A DNA stretch of 6,735 nucleotides. Source: Flavobacteriales bacterium. Its GTDB lineage: Bacteria; Bacteroidota; Bacteroidia; Flavobacteriales_E; Vicingaceae. Each line of letters starts with the position of its first letter. Position 1 is the first letter of the stretch. Shown here piece by piece: positions 1-6,201 of this stretch. The DNA lies in the NCBI GenBank assembly GCA_003487525.1, contig DNDT01000303.1, positions 1 through 6,735 of the forward strand. Direction: 5' to 3'. Made by a program: the position numbers and the translations under genes. The notes under the pieces were generated by a model that was given only the letters and a program-made list of their open reading frames with translations, made no database searches and was not told where the DNA came from.

Positions 1-67
1 CATAATGCTGTCCATGAAACAATGCTTTTGTTATTTGTGCAGCGCTTCGCCCTCCTATTCTCATGAA
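1..67 (-). other. Spacer after the sugar transferase, possible 5' end of another minus-strand gene
   Basis: This stretch follows the TGA stop of the sugar transferase gene and shows no terminator hairpin, so the operon probably continues leftward. Two open starts reach the window edge. ATG at 64-62 reads MRIGGRSAAQITKALFHGQHY and begins 3 bp after the stop. ATG at 15-13 reads MDSIM in another frame. An AGGAGG sequence on the minus strand (56-51) lies inside the first candidate and is too far (35 bp) from the second to be its ribosome binding site. I cannot choose between them and recognise neither product. Confidence 0.2.
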
Positions 68-1426
68 TCAGGATTGTTTGATTTGCTTCTCAAAAAGAAT
101 TTCGCTGATGGTGAGCAACATGATTTTTATGTCGAAAAAAAGCGACCAGTTTTCAATGTAAAACCGATCAAGGACAACCCTGTTTTTCATAAAGCTCTGA
201 GACTTGATCTCACCTTTATACCCTCTTGCCTGAGCCAGTCCGGTTATTCCGGGTTTGATGGAATGGCGTGCCATGAACTTTTGTGCAAGGTTTTTATACT
301 CTTCTGTGTGCTCAAGCATATGTGGGCGAGGTCCGACAACCGACATGTCCCCGATCAACACATTGTAGAACTGAGGCAATTCGTCTATGCCGAGTCTTCG
401 CATTATTTCGCCAAATTTTGTCACCGTCCCCGGCTTATTTTCCTGCCCATTGGTCATGGTTCTGTACTTGTAACAGGTGAATGTTTTATTTCTAAGACCC
501 GTTCGGCTTTGCTTAAAGAAGACCGTTCCTTTGGATTCAATTTTTATGATCAAGGCCAAAAGCGGTGTCAGCCAGGACAGAATGAAAAAGACAACCACAA
601 AGCTCACGGCGATATCGAAAATCCGCTTCACCGCCTTATTGGTTAAATCGTCAAGAGGACTTGAGGTAATATTGATCACCGAGAAATCGCCATATCTTTC
701 AAGCTCCATTCGTTTAAAAGAAAATTCGCGAAAGTCCGTAATCAACTTGACGCTGATCAAATTCTCCTCGCCAAAGTCGACCAATTGACTGGTGATGGTA
801 TGGTCGGCAACGGGAACGCAACAGTAGATCTCATCCACCTGTTGGTCCAATACATATTGTTTTACGTCCGAAAATCCTCCGGATAGCTCTTCCCCATTGC
901 TTTCATTGCCGAAATACCCCATGATCTTGTACCCGTATTCGGGGTGTTCATTGATGAATGTGCCAAGTTCCCTGGAGAGCTTGCTGTACCCGACAATGAC
1001 AATTTTCTTAAAGTTGAATCCCCTTCTGCGAAACCTTCTGACCACAACGACGAAGACCGTTTTGGAAATCACGCTCAGCATTAGCAGCAAGCTGTAAAAT
1101 GTCAAAATATATTCCTTGCTGTATCCTAGTTTGTTGGCGAAAAAATAAAAGGACGATATAAAAAGAAAGTGGAGCCCGATGAGATAGGCCTGTGATCTTA
1201 TGACCTTAATTACCTGTGTGACCCTTGAAATTTGATAGGGTCTGTTTACCAGAATAAGTATCAGCCAGATAACATTTATCAGAATGATGTAATAATGCTT
1301 TGGACTTTCAAAAATGTCGAAATTTTTGAATTTCAGATAGTTCGCAAATAGATTGGCGACGTTTAATATGAGTAGGTCCCCTATGAAATGAGTCAGTTTA
1401 ATATACTGAGAATACCTGGCCGCCAT
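68..1426 (-). CDS. Undecaprenyl-phosphate sugar-1-phosphate transferase (WcaJ-type polyprenyl glycosylphosphotransferase)
   Basis: This 452-residue inner-membrane enzyme is expected to transfer a sugar 1-phosphate (often glucose or galactose) from a UDP-sugar to undecaprenyl phosphate, the first step of repeat-unit assembly. Hydrophobic segments lie near residues 12-30, 44-62, 82-98 and 107-129. A Rossmann-like CoA-binding_3-type domain follows, beginning with VIVGYSKLSREL (143-154). A fifth hydrophobic segment (272-296) precedes the bacterial sugar transferase domain. That domain shows FFKQSRTG (303-310), KYRTM (320-324), the catalytic Asp-Glu pair in IDELPQF (D348, E349), GDMSVVGPRPHM (359-370), RHSIKPGITGLAQARG (387-402) and YIENWSLFFDIKI (423-435). 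Length is normal for the family. The loop between KYRTM and IDELPQF is about seven residues shorter than usual and lacks the usual D-x-R before V-T (PGTVTKFG instead). The start at 1426 lies 27 bp after the upstream stop, without a clear Shine-Dalgarno. Exact sugar specificity cannot be read from the sequence. Confidence 0.93.
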   Translation of the reverse strand: MAARYSQYIKLTHFIGDLLILNVANLFANYLKFKNFDIFESPKHYYIILINVIWLILILVNRPYQISRVTQVIKVIRSQAYLIGLHFLFISSFYFFANKLGYSKEYILTFYSLLLMLSVISKTVFVVVVRRFRRRGFNFKKIVIVGYSKLSRELGTFINEHPEYGYKIMGYFGNESNGEELSGGFSDVKQYVLDQQVDEIYCCVPVADHTITSQLVDFGEENLISVKLITDFREFSFKRMELERYGDFSVINITSSPLDDLTNKAVKRIFDIAVSFVVVFFILSWLTPLLALIIKIESKGTVFFKQSRTGLRNKTFTCYKYRTMTNGQENKPGTVTKFGEIMRRLGIDELPQFYNVLIGDMSVVGPRPHMLEHTEEYKNLAQKFMARHSIKPGITGLAQARGYKGEIKSQSFMKNRVVLDRFYIENWSLFFDIKIMLLTISEILFEKQIKQS

Positions 1427-1453
1427 AATCTATATGGCTGTAAAAATAGAAAA

Positions 1454-2695
1454 TTAGCGCTTAATCGGAGAAATTAGGTGGAACGCGAAAAGGGTGTTGA
1501 AAAAAGCAAAAAATACCACTCCGTGTTGACGGTCCAAAAGATTCTCCGTAAAGAAGCATATCCCGACCATCAGCAAAAAGACCTGATAGGGTATGTCCCT
1601 TTTTCTAATGCTCAAATAGAGTGGAATTCCGAGCATCAAAATAAAAATGATCAGTCCGGGTAACCCGTTGGCCATCCAGACGTGTGCATATTGGTTGTGG
1701 GTATTAAACTGCATTTTACGAAGTTCCTCCTTGCCGTTGTTCACGTAGCAATCGTCCAATGCCGGTTGGACATTCCCGATTCCTACACCCAGGAGCCAAT
1801 GATCGCTCAGTATTTCAGAGGTACATTTGAATATTTCGAATCGGATACTGACCGAGTTAAGTTCTTTTTCCTGATTGGTTCGATTGGCATCTGTCAATTC
1901 GCTGAACCGACCGCTAATTGCGGGAACATTAATAAACAACAACGCGACAATTGGCAAAGCAGCGGCAAGTCCAATAATGGTTCGTTTCCAGTTGACCTGA
2001 ATAAAATATACCAACAATGCAACTCCAAATGCAATCAGTGGTCCGCGGGAAGAAAGCAACAGGGAGCAAAGCAACATCAGGGCCATTTGAAAAGCATTCC
2101 ACGACACATCCCACCAGGGCTGAGCCATATCTCGCTCCACAAGCCGGTGCATTTTTAAAAACACCGAAAAGAGTAAAAACAACGAAAGATACGTCGGGTG
2201 AATTTTTATCAGGTTCTCGACGTGATAGCGAAACGCCCAGCTAAATTCCGTGCCCATTTTAACCTTGTCCCAATGTTTGACAATAATAGGTATGGTATCA
2301 AAAGCAATGTAGGCCGTTAGCACAAATGAGGCCAATTCAAATGTAAGAAGCAGCCAGTTTCGTTGTTTTTTTTGAAAGCCCGGATCAACAAAATAAAACC
2401 CGAGTGGAAAAACCAAAAGACTCAGGCTTCGTTCCAGATAGTGTATGGAGCCTTCGGGCATCTCCACGAACAAAAATGACACGGCGTAATACAGAAAAAG
2501 TGACGCAAAAAGCAAAAGCAGGGCCAAATTCTTGGTCCAATCTTTTTTGCCATTTAATATCAGACTGATGATTGACGTGGAAAACCAAAGGACAATAAAT
2601 CCGGCTGCCCATCGAATAGGCCAAATTGGAAATGCGACAACCAATACGGTGCAAATAAAAAATGCCTGTTTCGTATATATCAGCCTGCTAGACAT
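1454..2695 (-). CDS. O-antigen ligase/polymerase family membrane protein (Wzy_C domain)
   Basis: A 413-residue polytopic inner-membrane protein with roughly ten hydrophobic segments, including about 10-25, 29-47, 57-77, 88-103, 114-132, 166-181, 203-230, 239-256, 345-362 and 370-382. The Wzy_C/WaaL-type features are IHPTYLSL (165-172), SSRGP after a membrane segment (215-219), SIRFEIF with R285, GVGIGN (303-308), THNQYAH with H333 and H338 in the large periplasmic loop, and ENLLDRQHG (384-392) before the last membrane span. Family members either ligate finished glycan to a lipid or protein acceptor or polymerise undecaprenyl-linked repeats; the sequence does not decide which. Next to a WcaJ-type transferase, a repeat-unit polymerase is the likelier role (inference). 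The ATG at 2695 overlaps the end of the preceding glycosyltransferase gene by 16 bp, which suggests translational coupling, although no strong ribosome binding site is visible. Confidence 0.88.
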   Translation of the reverse strand: MSSRLIYTKQAFFICTVLVVAFPIWPIRWAAGFIVLWFSTSIISLILNGKKDWTKNLALLLLFASLFLYYAVSFLFVEMPEGSIHYLERSLSLLVFPLGFYFVDPGFQKKQRNWLLLTFELASFVLTAYIAFDTIPIIVKHWDKVKMGTEFSWAFRYHVENLIKIHPTYLSLFLLFSVFLKMHRLVERDMAQPWWDVSWNAFQMALMLLCSLLLSSRGPLIAFGVALLVYFIQVNWKRTIIGLAAALPIVALLFINVPAISGRFSELTDANRTNQEKELNSVSIRFEIFKCTSEILSDHWLLGVGIGNVQPALDDCYVNNGKEELRKMQFNTHNQYAHVWMANGLPGLIIFILMLGIPLYLSIRKRDIPYQVFLLMVGICFFTENLLDRQHGVVFFAFFNTLFAFHLISPIKR

Positions 2696-3789
2696 GAATT
2701 TACCGCTTCTTTAAAGTGAGATCTAAAATTGTCCCGGTTAAAAATTTCTACAGATTTTCGCAATTCTTCCGCCTTGTCTAATTTAGTTTTTTCAAATAAA
2801 TGAATCGCATCTGCGATGGCCAGAGCGTTTTGATTTCTAAAGTAAACGGCTGATTTGTTTTCCTCTGTTGTTTCAAGCAAGCCTCCTTTTGCATAGCCAA
2901 TGACAGGTGTTCCGCTGGCCAACGCCTCAATGGGTGAAATTCCAAAATCTTCGAACGAGGCGTTGATAAATGCCTTTGCCTTCCCCATCAGTGAACGCAA
3001 TTTTTCCTCTGTTACGTGGCCTAAAATCTGAATGTTTTCGGCGTTTCCGGCCAATCTCTTCAGCTCCTTCAACATTGGTCCATCTCCTGTCACAATGAGT
3101 TTTTTTGTTGGCATGGTTAAAAAAGCCTCTATTATCACGTCGGTTTTCTTGTAAGGTACCTGACGGGATGCGGCCAGGTAATAGTCCTCTTTCCGCTCCA
3201 TCAAATCAATTTTATCCAGTTTAACCGGCGGGTGAATAACCCGGCTCTCCCTGTTGTAATTGTTCAAGATCCTGGCTTTTACATTGTTCGAATTTGCAAT
3301 AAAACAATCGACGCGATCGGCGGTTCTTGCATCCCATTTTTTAATTCAATTTAAAAAAAAGCGCATTATGCCTCTCAGCACTGTCGATTTTCCGGCCATG
3401 TCATTCAGGTATTCCTCCTGCAGGTCCCAGGCGTAGCGCATTGGACTGTGGCAGTAACAAATGTGCTTTTGCCCCGGCCCTTTTTTCACTCCTTTCGCAA
3501 CAGCGTAGGACGAAGAAATGATCAAGTCATATGCTTTTAAATCGAAGCTTTCAATGGCCATGGGAAAAATAGGCAGATACCAGCGATAGTGTCTTTTGGC
3601 CAAGGGCATAAATTGCAAAAAGGACGTTTTCGCCTTTTTACCAAACAAGACATCTTGCCTTGTTTGATGCGGCATAAAATCTATAAGACTGAATACTTCC
3701 GCTTCCGGATAGAGCGACAGGATTTCCCGGGTCACTTTTTCAGCACCCCCGTCAACGGTTAACCAATCCTGAATGTATGCGATCTTCAT
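2680..3789 (-). pseudogene. GT4 glycosyltransferase interrupted by an in-frame TGA
   Basis: Read from ATG 3789, this is a 369-codon GT-B fold, GT4-type glycosyltransferase with a single internal stop at codon 148 (TGA at 3348-3346). The N-terminal part starts MKIAYIQDWLTVDGGAEKV, with the acceptor-side GGAE motif, and contains SSSYAVAKG and CYCHSPMRYAWDLQEEYL. The stop falls in RFFLN-stop-IKKWDARTADRVDCFIANS. Beyond it the same frame continues to the C-terminal domain: SRQVPYKKTD, VTGDGPMLKELK and the EX7E motif FEDFGISPIEAL (about E280 and E288). No other stop or frameshift is present, so the lesion is recent, an assembly error, or strain-specific. The start at 3789 is preferred over an in-frame ATG at 3852 because family members begin MKIAYIQDWL; it overlaps the upstream stop as ATGA and follows GGAGAA. 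An intact copy would add a sugar (often mannose-like; specificity not readable) to the lipid-linked repeat. As written, it yields only 147 residues and no donor-binding domain. Confidence 0.85.
3346..3348 (-). other. In-frame nonsense codon (TGA) in the second glycosyltransferase
   Basis: The codons around it read TTT TTT TTA AAT TGA ATT AAA AAA TGG GAT on the minus strand. Homologues carry an aromatic or basic residue here (of the type H-[YR]-[IL]-[RK]-x-W-D, from general family knowledge), so a change from CGA (Arg) or TGG (Trp) by one transition would explain it. TGA is used as the true stop of at least three genes here (68-70, 2680-2682, 3786-3788), so recoding of TGA to Trp is not the explanation. 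Confidence 0.9.
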
Positions 3790-4877
3790 TTCTCCGCTGG
3801 GTTTTTTTTGCCCTGTTCTTTTGGAAACAGCCTTTGAATCATTCGTTCGCATACTTTTTTAAATGAATGTCGTTCGACAACGTCCTTCCCCCTGGAAATG
3901 ATTGTTTCTTTCAATCCTGACTCATGCCTGATTTGCTCAATCCCCTTCGCGATGTGTTCGGGTTTGGCGTCCGGGATGAAAAGGGCGGCGCCTTCGTATA
4001 TCTCCTTGAAAACCGGGATGTCTGTCAGAATACTTGGGCAATTGTATGACAAGGCCTCCAATGGCGGAAGGCCAAACCCTTCGTAAGAAGAGGGGTAGAC
4101 AAGCGCCTCGGCATGTTGATAAAGGGATGCCAGTTGTGTGTCGCTGACATCTTCCAAAAACTCAATTTTCGGAGACATGGATGGTGCGTTTCCAATACGC
4201 GAAGGGGTTCTGAAATTTTCATTTCTTCTGCCCAACATCAAAAGCCGAAGCCCCGGTTCGTTTAATAAATTCATGGCTTCCATCACAGATTCACCATTTT
4301 TTCTTCTGTTGTTTCCCGAAACACAAAGGATATATGGGTTTTCAGGGAGATTGGTCGCTGCCTCGTCACCGGTGTTTAACCCGGGAAGTCCGTTTCCCGC
4401 TACAAACACCCGGCCTTCAATCCCGGGCCAAAACCTGGTGATTTCATTTTTTGAAAATTCACTTACGGTAAAAATGATCTTTGCCTTTTGAAGCAAATTG
4501 GGAATAAGAAATCTGTACCAAAAAACAAACTTCTTTGAAAACCATTCCGGGTGAACCAAAAATGCCAGGTCGTGCAGGACGAGCGCCTGATTCCGATACG
4601 CCAGAGGGCCCGTATTGGCAAGGTTGAGCAAAAGTGGTTTTTTTTGTTTTTTAAGCATCCGCGGCAGATCGATTTGTTCCCAGGCGGTTCCGCTCAGCGT
4701 CCCGCATTTTTCCGCCTTAAACTCCTCCGCTATTTCGTGATGAATACTATTTTTTGGGCAGAGAAATCGAACCGGAATTTCCGATTTTAACAACTCCCTG
4801 CTCACTTCAATCGCAAACCGCTGTACACCGGTTATGGGCTGGCTAAGAAAACGTGCATTTACTACCAATTCTCTCAT
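3786..4877 (-). CDS. GT4 family glycosyltransferase
   Basis: A 363-residue cytoplasmic or membrane-associated retaining glycosyltransferase of the GT-B fold, expected to move a sugar from a nucleotide-activated donor to the growing lipid-linked repeat unit. Visible features in order: N-terminal strand MRELVVNARFL followed by TGVQRFA (16-22), the acceptor-site loop; LVLHDLAFLVHPEWFS (99-114) with the His-Asp pair common in mannosyltransferase-like members; FTVSEFSKNEI (136-146); the interdomain segment YILCVSGNNRRKN (182-194); and the donor-domain EX7E motif in YEGFGLPPLEAL (E266 and E274), followed by PSILTDIPVFKEI. All landmark motifs are present, so it looks intact. Donor and acceptor cannot be told. 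The ATG at 4877 lies 10 bp after the upstream stop, and its own TGA overlaps the next gene's ATG by 4 bp, so the two glycosyltransferases are probably translationally coupled. Confidence 0.92.
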   Translation of the reverse strand: MRELVVNARFLSQPITGVQRFAIEVSRELLKSEIPVRFLCPKNSIHHEIAEEFKAEKCGTLSGTAWEQIDLPRMLKKQKKPLLLNLANTGPLAYRNQALVLHDLAFLVHPEWFSKKFVFWYRFLIPNLLQKAKIIFTVSEFSKNEITRFWPGIEGRVFVAGNGLPGLNTGDEAATNLPENPYILCVSGNNRRKNGESVMEAMNLLNEPGLRLLMLGRRNENFRTPSRIGNAPSMSPKIEFLEDVSDTQLASLYQHAEALVYPSSYEGFGLPPLEALSYNCPSILTDIPVFKEIYEGAALFIPDAKPEHIAKGIEQIRHESGLKETIISRGKDVVERHSFKKVCERMIQRLFPKEQGKKNPAEK

Positions 4878-4887
4878 CCATAAAATT

Positions 4888-5934
4888 TTAAAGCCCGAAG
4901 GTATAAGTCAGGCGGCTGATTAATCCGTAGTCGCTGTTAGAAGAACTTGTTGAAACCGGCTTGCTGTCGTAGTTGTTGTAAACCTTGAACTCCAGGAAAA
5001 AATCATCAAAGAGTTCAAACCGGATCTGCAACTCAGCCTCAACCCTGTTTCGTCCCGGAACCGTTATACTGGGATACCAGTTTGCAAATGCATTCACGTA
5101 AATTTCAGGGTCGGTATATTTAAATATGTTGATGTCCATTTTCACCAAACCTTCCTGGTTCTTTGTCACCGAAGACTCCCCAAGTCCTTTTTCCTCATTT
5201 TGAATGAAGGCCCCGATAAACCTGATTCGGGAAACGTTCGTGTGCAACAAATCAACCCCGTATCCTCCTCCCGCACTCATCCTGTATTCGATTCCCAACT
5301 CCGTGTTTTCCTGTCCGGACAAGAATAAGGTAACAAACTGATTGGCCAGCAGCATTTTATTGAGGTTGAGTGACAGGTCTTTTTTTGCCACATAAATGGT
5401 GTCGTTTTGCAGGGTCTGCAGCATGTCGAATCGCAGCGATCCGTAATGCTTGTCTTCCGTATAGGAAAGGTCTCCCGCTCCGTTGGATTGCAAAATATTG
5501 CTTGCTTTCGTGTAGCTTATCCCGGCGCTAAGGCTACCCGAAAATCGCTTCCAAAACAGTTGTTTGACCTGGTAAATGGTTACTATTTTCTCCCGTTGAA
5601 TTTCGTAGATCCCAACCTGATTCCTGACGATCATTACTCCCGGACTTAAACTGCTGTCAAGATTTCCAAACAGCTTTGTCTTGTCCTTCAATTCGATTTG
5701 GAACGATTTGTCGGGTGCGTATAAATTACTCACTTTCTGCCATTTAATATTGGCAGTGCTCATGGTGGATGTCTTGAACTGTAAAATGTCCAGGTCAAGT
5801 TTTTTAATCTCTCCGGTAATGTGATCCCCATTCGTCAGAATAACCTGATCCGTTTTTTGGGCAAGGCCGGTCTCGCTAACAGCAAAAAGGGTGGCGACTG
5901 AAATAATAAAGTTCCTTAGCGTCATGTTCGACAT
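4888..5934 (-). CDS. Secreted DUF481-like outer-membrane beta-barrel protein, first gene of the polysaccharide operon
   Basis: Using ATG 5934 the product is 348 residues. It opens with a signal peptide (MSNMTLRNFIISVATLFAVSETGLA, likely cut before QKTDQ at about residue 25). Next come two short beta-rich repeats of the type found at the front of DUF481 proteins: VILTNGDHITGEIKKLDLD then FQIELKDKTKLFGNLDSS, each with a hydrophobic-x-G-x-h-x-G pattern. From about residue 125 to the end there are alternating polar/hydrophobic strands rich in Gly, Tyr and Phe, typical of an outer-membrane barrel (for example SLSAGISYTKASN, YRMSAGGGYGVDLL, AELQIRFELFDDFFLEFKVYNNY), ending in LTYTFGL. DUF481 resembles the salt-induced outer membrane protein YdiY; biochemical function is not established. 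ATG 5934 is chosen because a GGAGG lies 3 bp upstream and the signal peptide then starts properly. ATG 5925 is possible, while the longer frame from 6006 would put an atypical 24-residue extension before the signal peptide. Its place at the head of the operon suggests an envelope role, which is an inference. Confidence 0.75.
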   Translation of the reverse strand: MSNMTLRNFIISVATLFAVSETGLAQKTDQVILTNGDHITGEIKKLDLDILQFKTSTMSTANIKWQKVSNLYAPDKSFQIELKDKTKLFGNLDSSLSPGVMIVRNQVGIYEIQREKIVTIYQVKQLFWKRFSGSLSAGISYTKASNILQSNGAGDLSYTEDKHYGSLRFDMLQTLQNDTIYVAKKDLSLNLNKMLLANQFVTLFLSGQENTELGIEYRMSAGGGYGVDLLHTNVSRIRFIGAFIQNEEKGLGESSVTKNQEGLVKMDINIFKYTDPEIYVNAFANWYPSITVPGRNRVEAELQIRFELFDDFFLEFKVYNNYDSKPVSTSSSNSDYGLISRLTYTFGL

Positions 5935-5937
5935 AAT

Positions 5938-5942
5938 CCTCC
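5938..5942 (-). promoter_or_regulatory. Ribosome binding site that supports the ATG at 5934
   Basis: The minus strand reads GGAGG, then ATT, then ATG (5934). The spacing of 3 nt is short; spacing to the next in-frame ATG (5925) is 12 nt. It is the only strong Shine-Dalgarno match near the start of an annotated gene here and argues against the upstream ATG at 6006, which has none. Confidence 0.5.
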
Positions 5943-6119
5943 GAACGGCAAATATCATCAAAGCTCTTTTAAAAAGCTCTGTTCCCTCAATGAAATCCGA
6001 TAGCAATGGTCCGATGTTGTGAATTTAACATTTTAGCCTCTCATCCACTTGTACACATTTTGTCTCGAAATGATGGCGCATCGAGTAAAGATTTTCACAT
6101 TCTTTTAATCCTATTATAC

Positions 6120-6152
6120 AGCCTGATTGAAATTTTCGAGTTTAATCAGGCT
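6120..6152. repeat. Inverted repeat, operator-like
   Basis: The arms GCCTGATT (6121-6128) and AATCAGGC (6144-6151) are perfect complements. An A-T pair outside (6120/6152) and three inner pairs, one of them G-U in RNA, extend the stem to 12 pairs around a 9-nt loop. It lies between two divergently transcribed starts, so it cannot end either gene's transcript. Its right arm ends 18 bp before the TATATTTG box, over the expected -33 region, as an operator would. Confidence 0.6.
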
Positions 6153-6169
6153 TCGTAGCATTAGTTTTT

Positions 6170-6177
6170 TATATTTG
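6170..6177 (+). promoter_or_regulatory. Candidate -7 promoter element of the NUMOD4/HNH gene
   Basis: TATATTTG matches the Bacteroidota sigma-ABfr -7 consensus TAnnTTTG exactly. The start codon follows at 6202, leaving a leader of about 18 nt if transcription starts some 7 nt downstream. No clear TTG-type -33 element is present at the usual spacing; the inverted repeat occupies that place. Confidence 0.5.
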
Positions 6178-6201
6178 AAGTACACTCTTATTCTATAGCC
6201 A

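Larger units (their letters stand above)
5935..6201. promoter_or_regulatory. Divergent intergenic region between the polysaccharide operon and the NUMOD4/HNH gene
   Basis: This gap should contain promoters for both directions. For the plus strand there is a Bacteroidota -7 box and an inverted repeat, listed separately. For the minus strand I see no TAnnTTTG box. The nearest matches are GATATTTG just upstream of 5934, too close to be convincing, and a TATAAT-like string at 6118-6113. A short direct repeat AAAGCTCT occurs at 5960-5967 and 5973-5980. No RNA gene or open frame with coding character was found. Confidence 0.5.

Noticed and set aside
5..646. Long plus-strand open frame of 213 codons
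   Set aside because: It lies antisense to the sugar transferase gene, whose motifs are clear. Its translation is rich in Cys, His and Phe with no domain pattern.
1682..2158. Plus-strand open frame of 158 codons
   Set aside because: It is antisense to the Wzy_C-family gene and has no recognisable motifs.
3265..3267. TTG as a start for a separate C-terminal glycosyltransferase gene
   Set aside because: The 26 codons before it continue the conserved protein sequence in the same frame, so this is the middle of one gene, not a new one.
3346..3348. TGA recoded as tryptophan or selenocysteine
   Set aside because: TGA is the natural end of at least three genes in the window, Trp is encoded by TGG throughout, and no Cys/Sec position or SECIS-like hairpin is evident.
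3346..3360. Programmed ribosomal frameshift at the T-run before the stop
   Set aside because: The sequence T TTT TTA looks slippery, but both shifted frames end at TAA within a few codons, and the downstream protein continues in the original frame.
3790..3852. Upstream ATG (3852) as start of the second glycosyltransferase
   Set aside because: It would add 21 residues, read entirely inside the preceding gene, before the family-typical start MKIAYIQDWL. The ATGA overlap with GGAGAA upstream fits ATG 3789.
5960..5980. Direct repeat AAAGCTCT spaced 13 bp in the leader of the DUF481-like gene
   Set aside because: Only two short copies in AT-rich sequence, with no further copies seen nearby.
6113..6118. 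TATAAT on the minus strand as the operon promoter
   Set aside because: It lacks a partner -35 element and is not the usual Bacteroidota promoter form; AT-rich chance match is likely.
6120..6170. Rho-independent terminator (stem plus downstream T-run at 6165-6170)
   Set aside because: The T-run starts 12 nt after the stem and no plus-strand gene ends upstream of it; both neighbours begin here.
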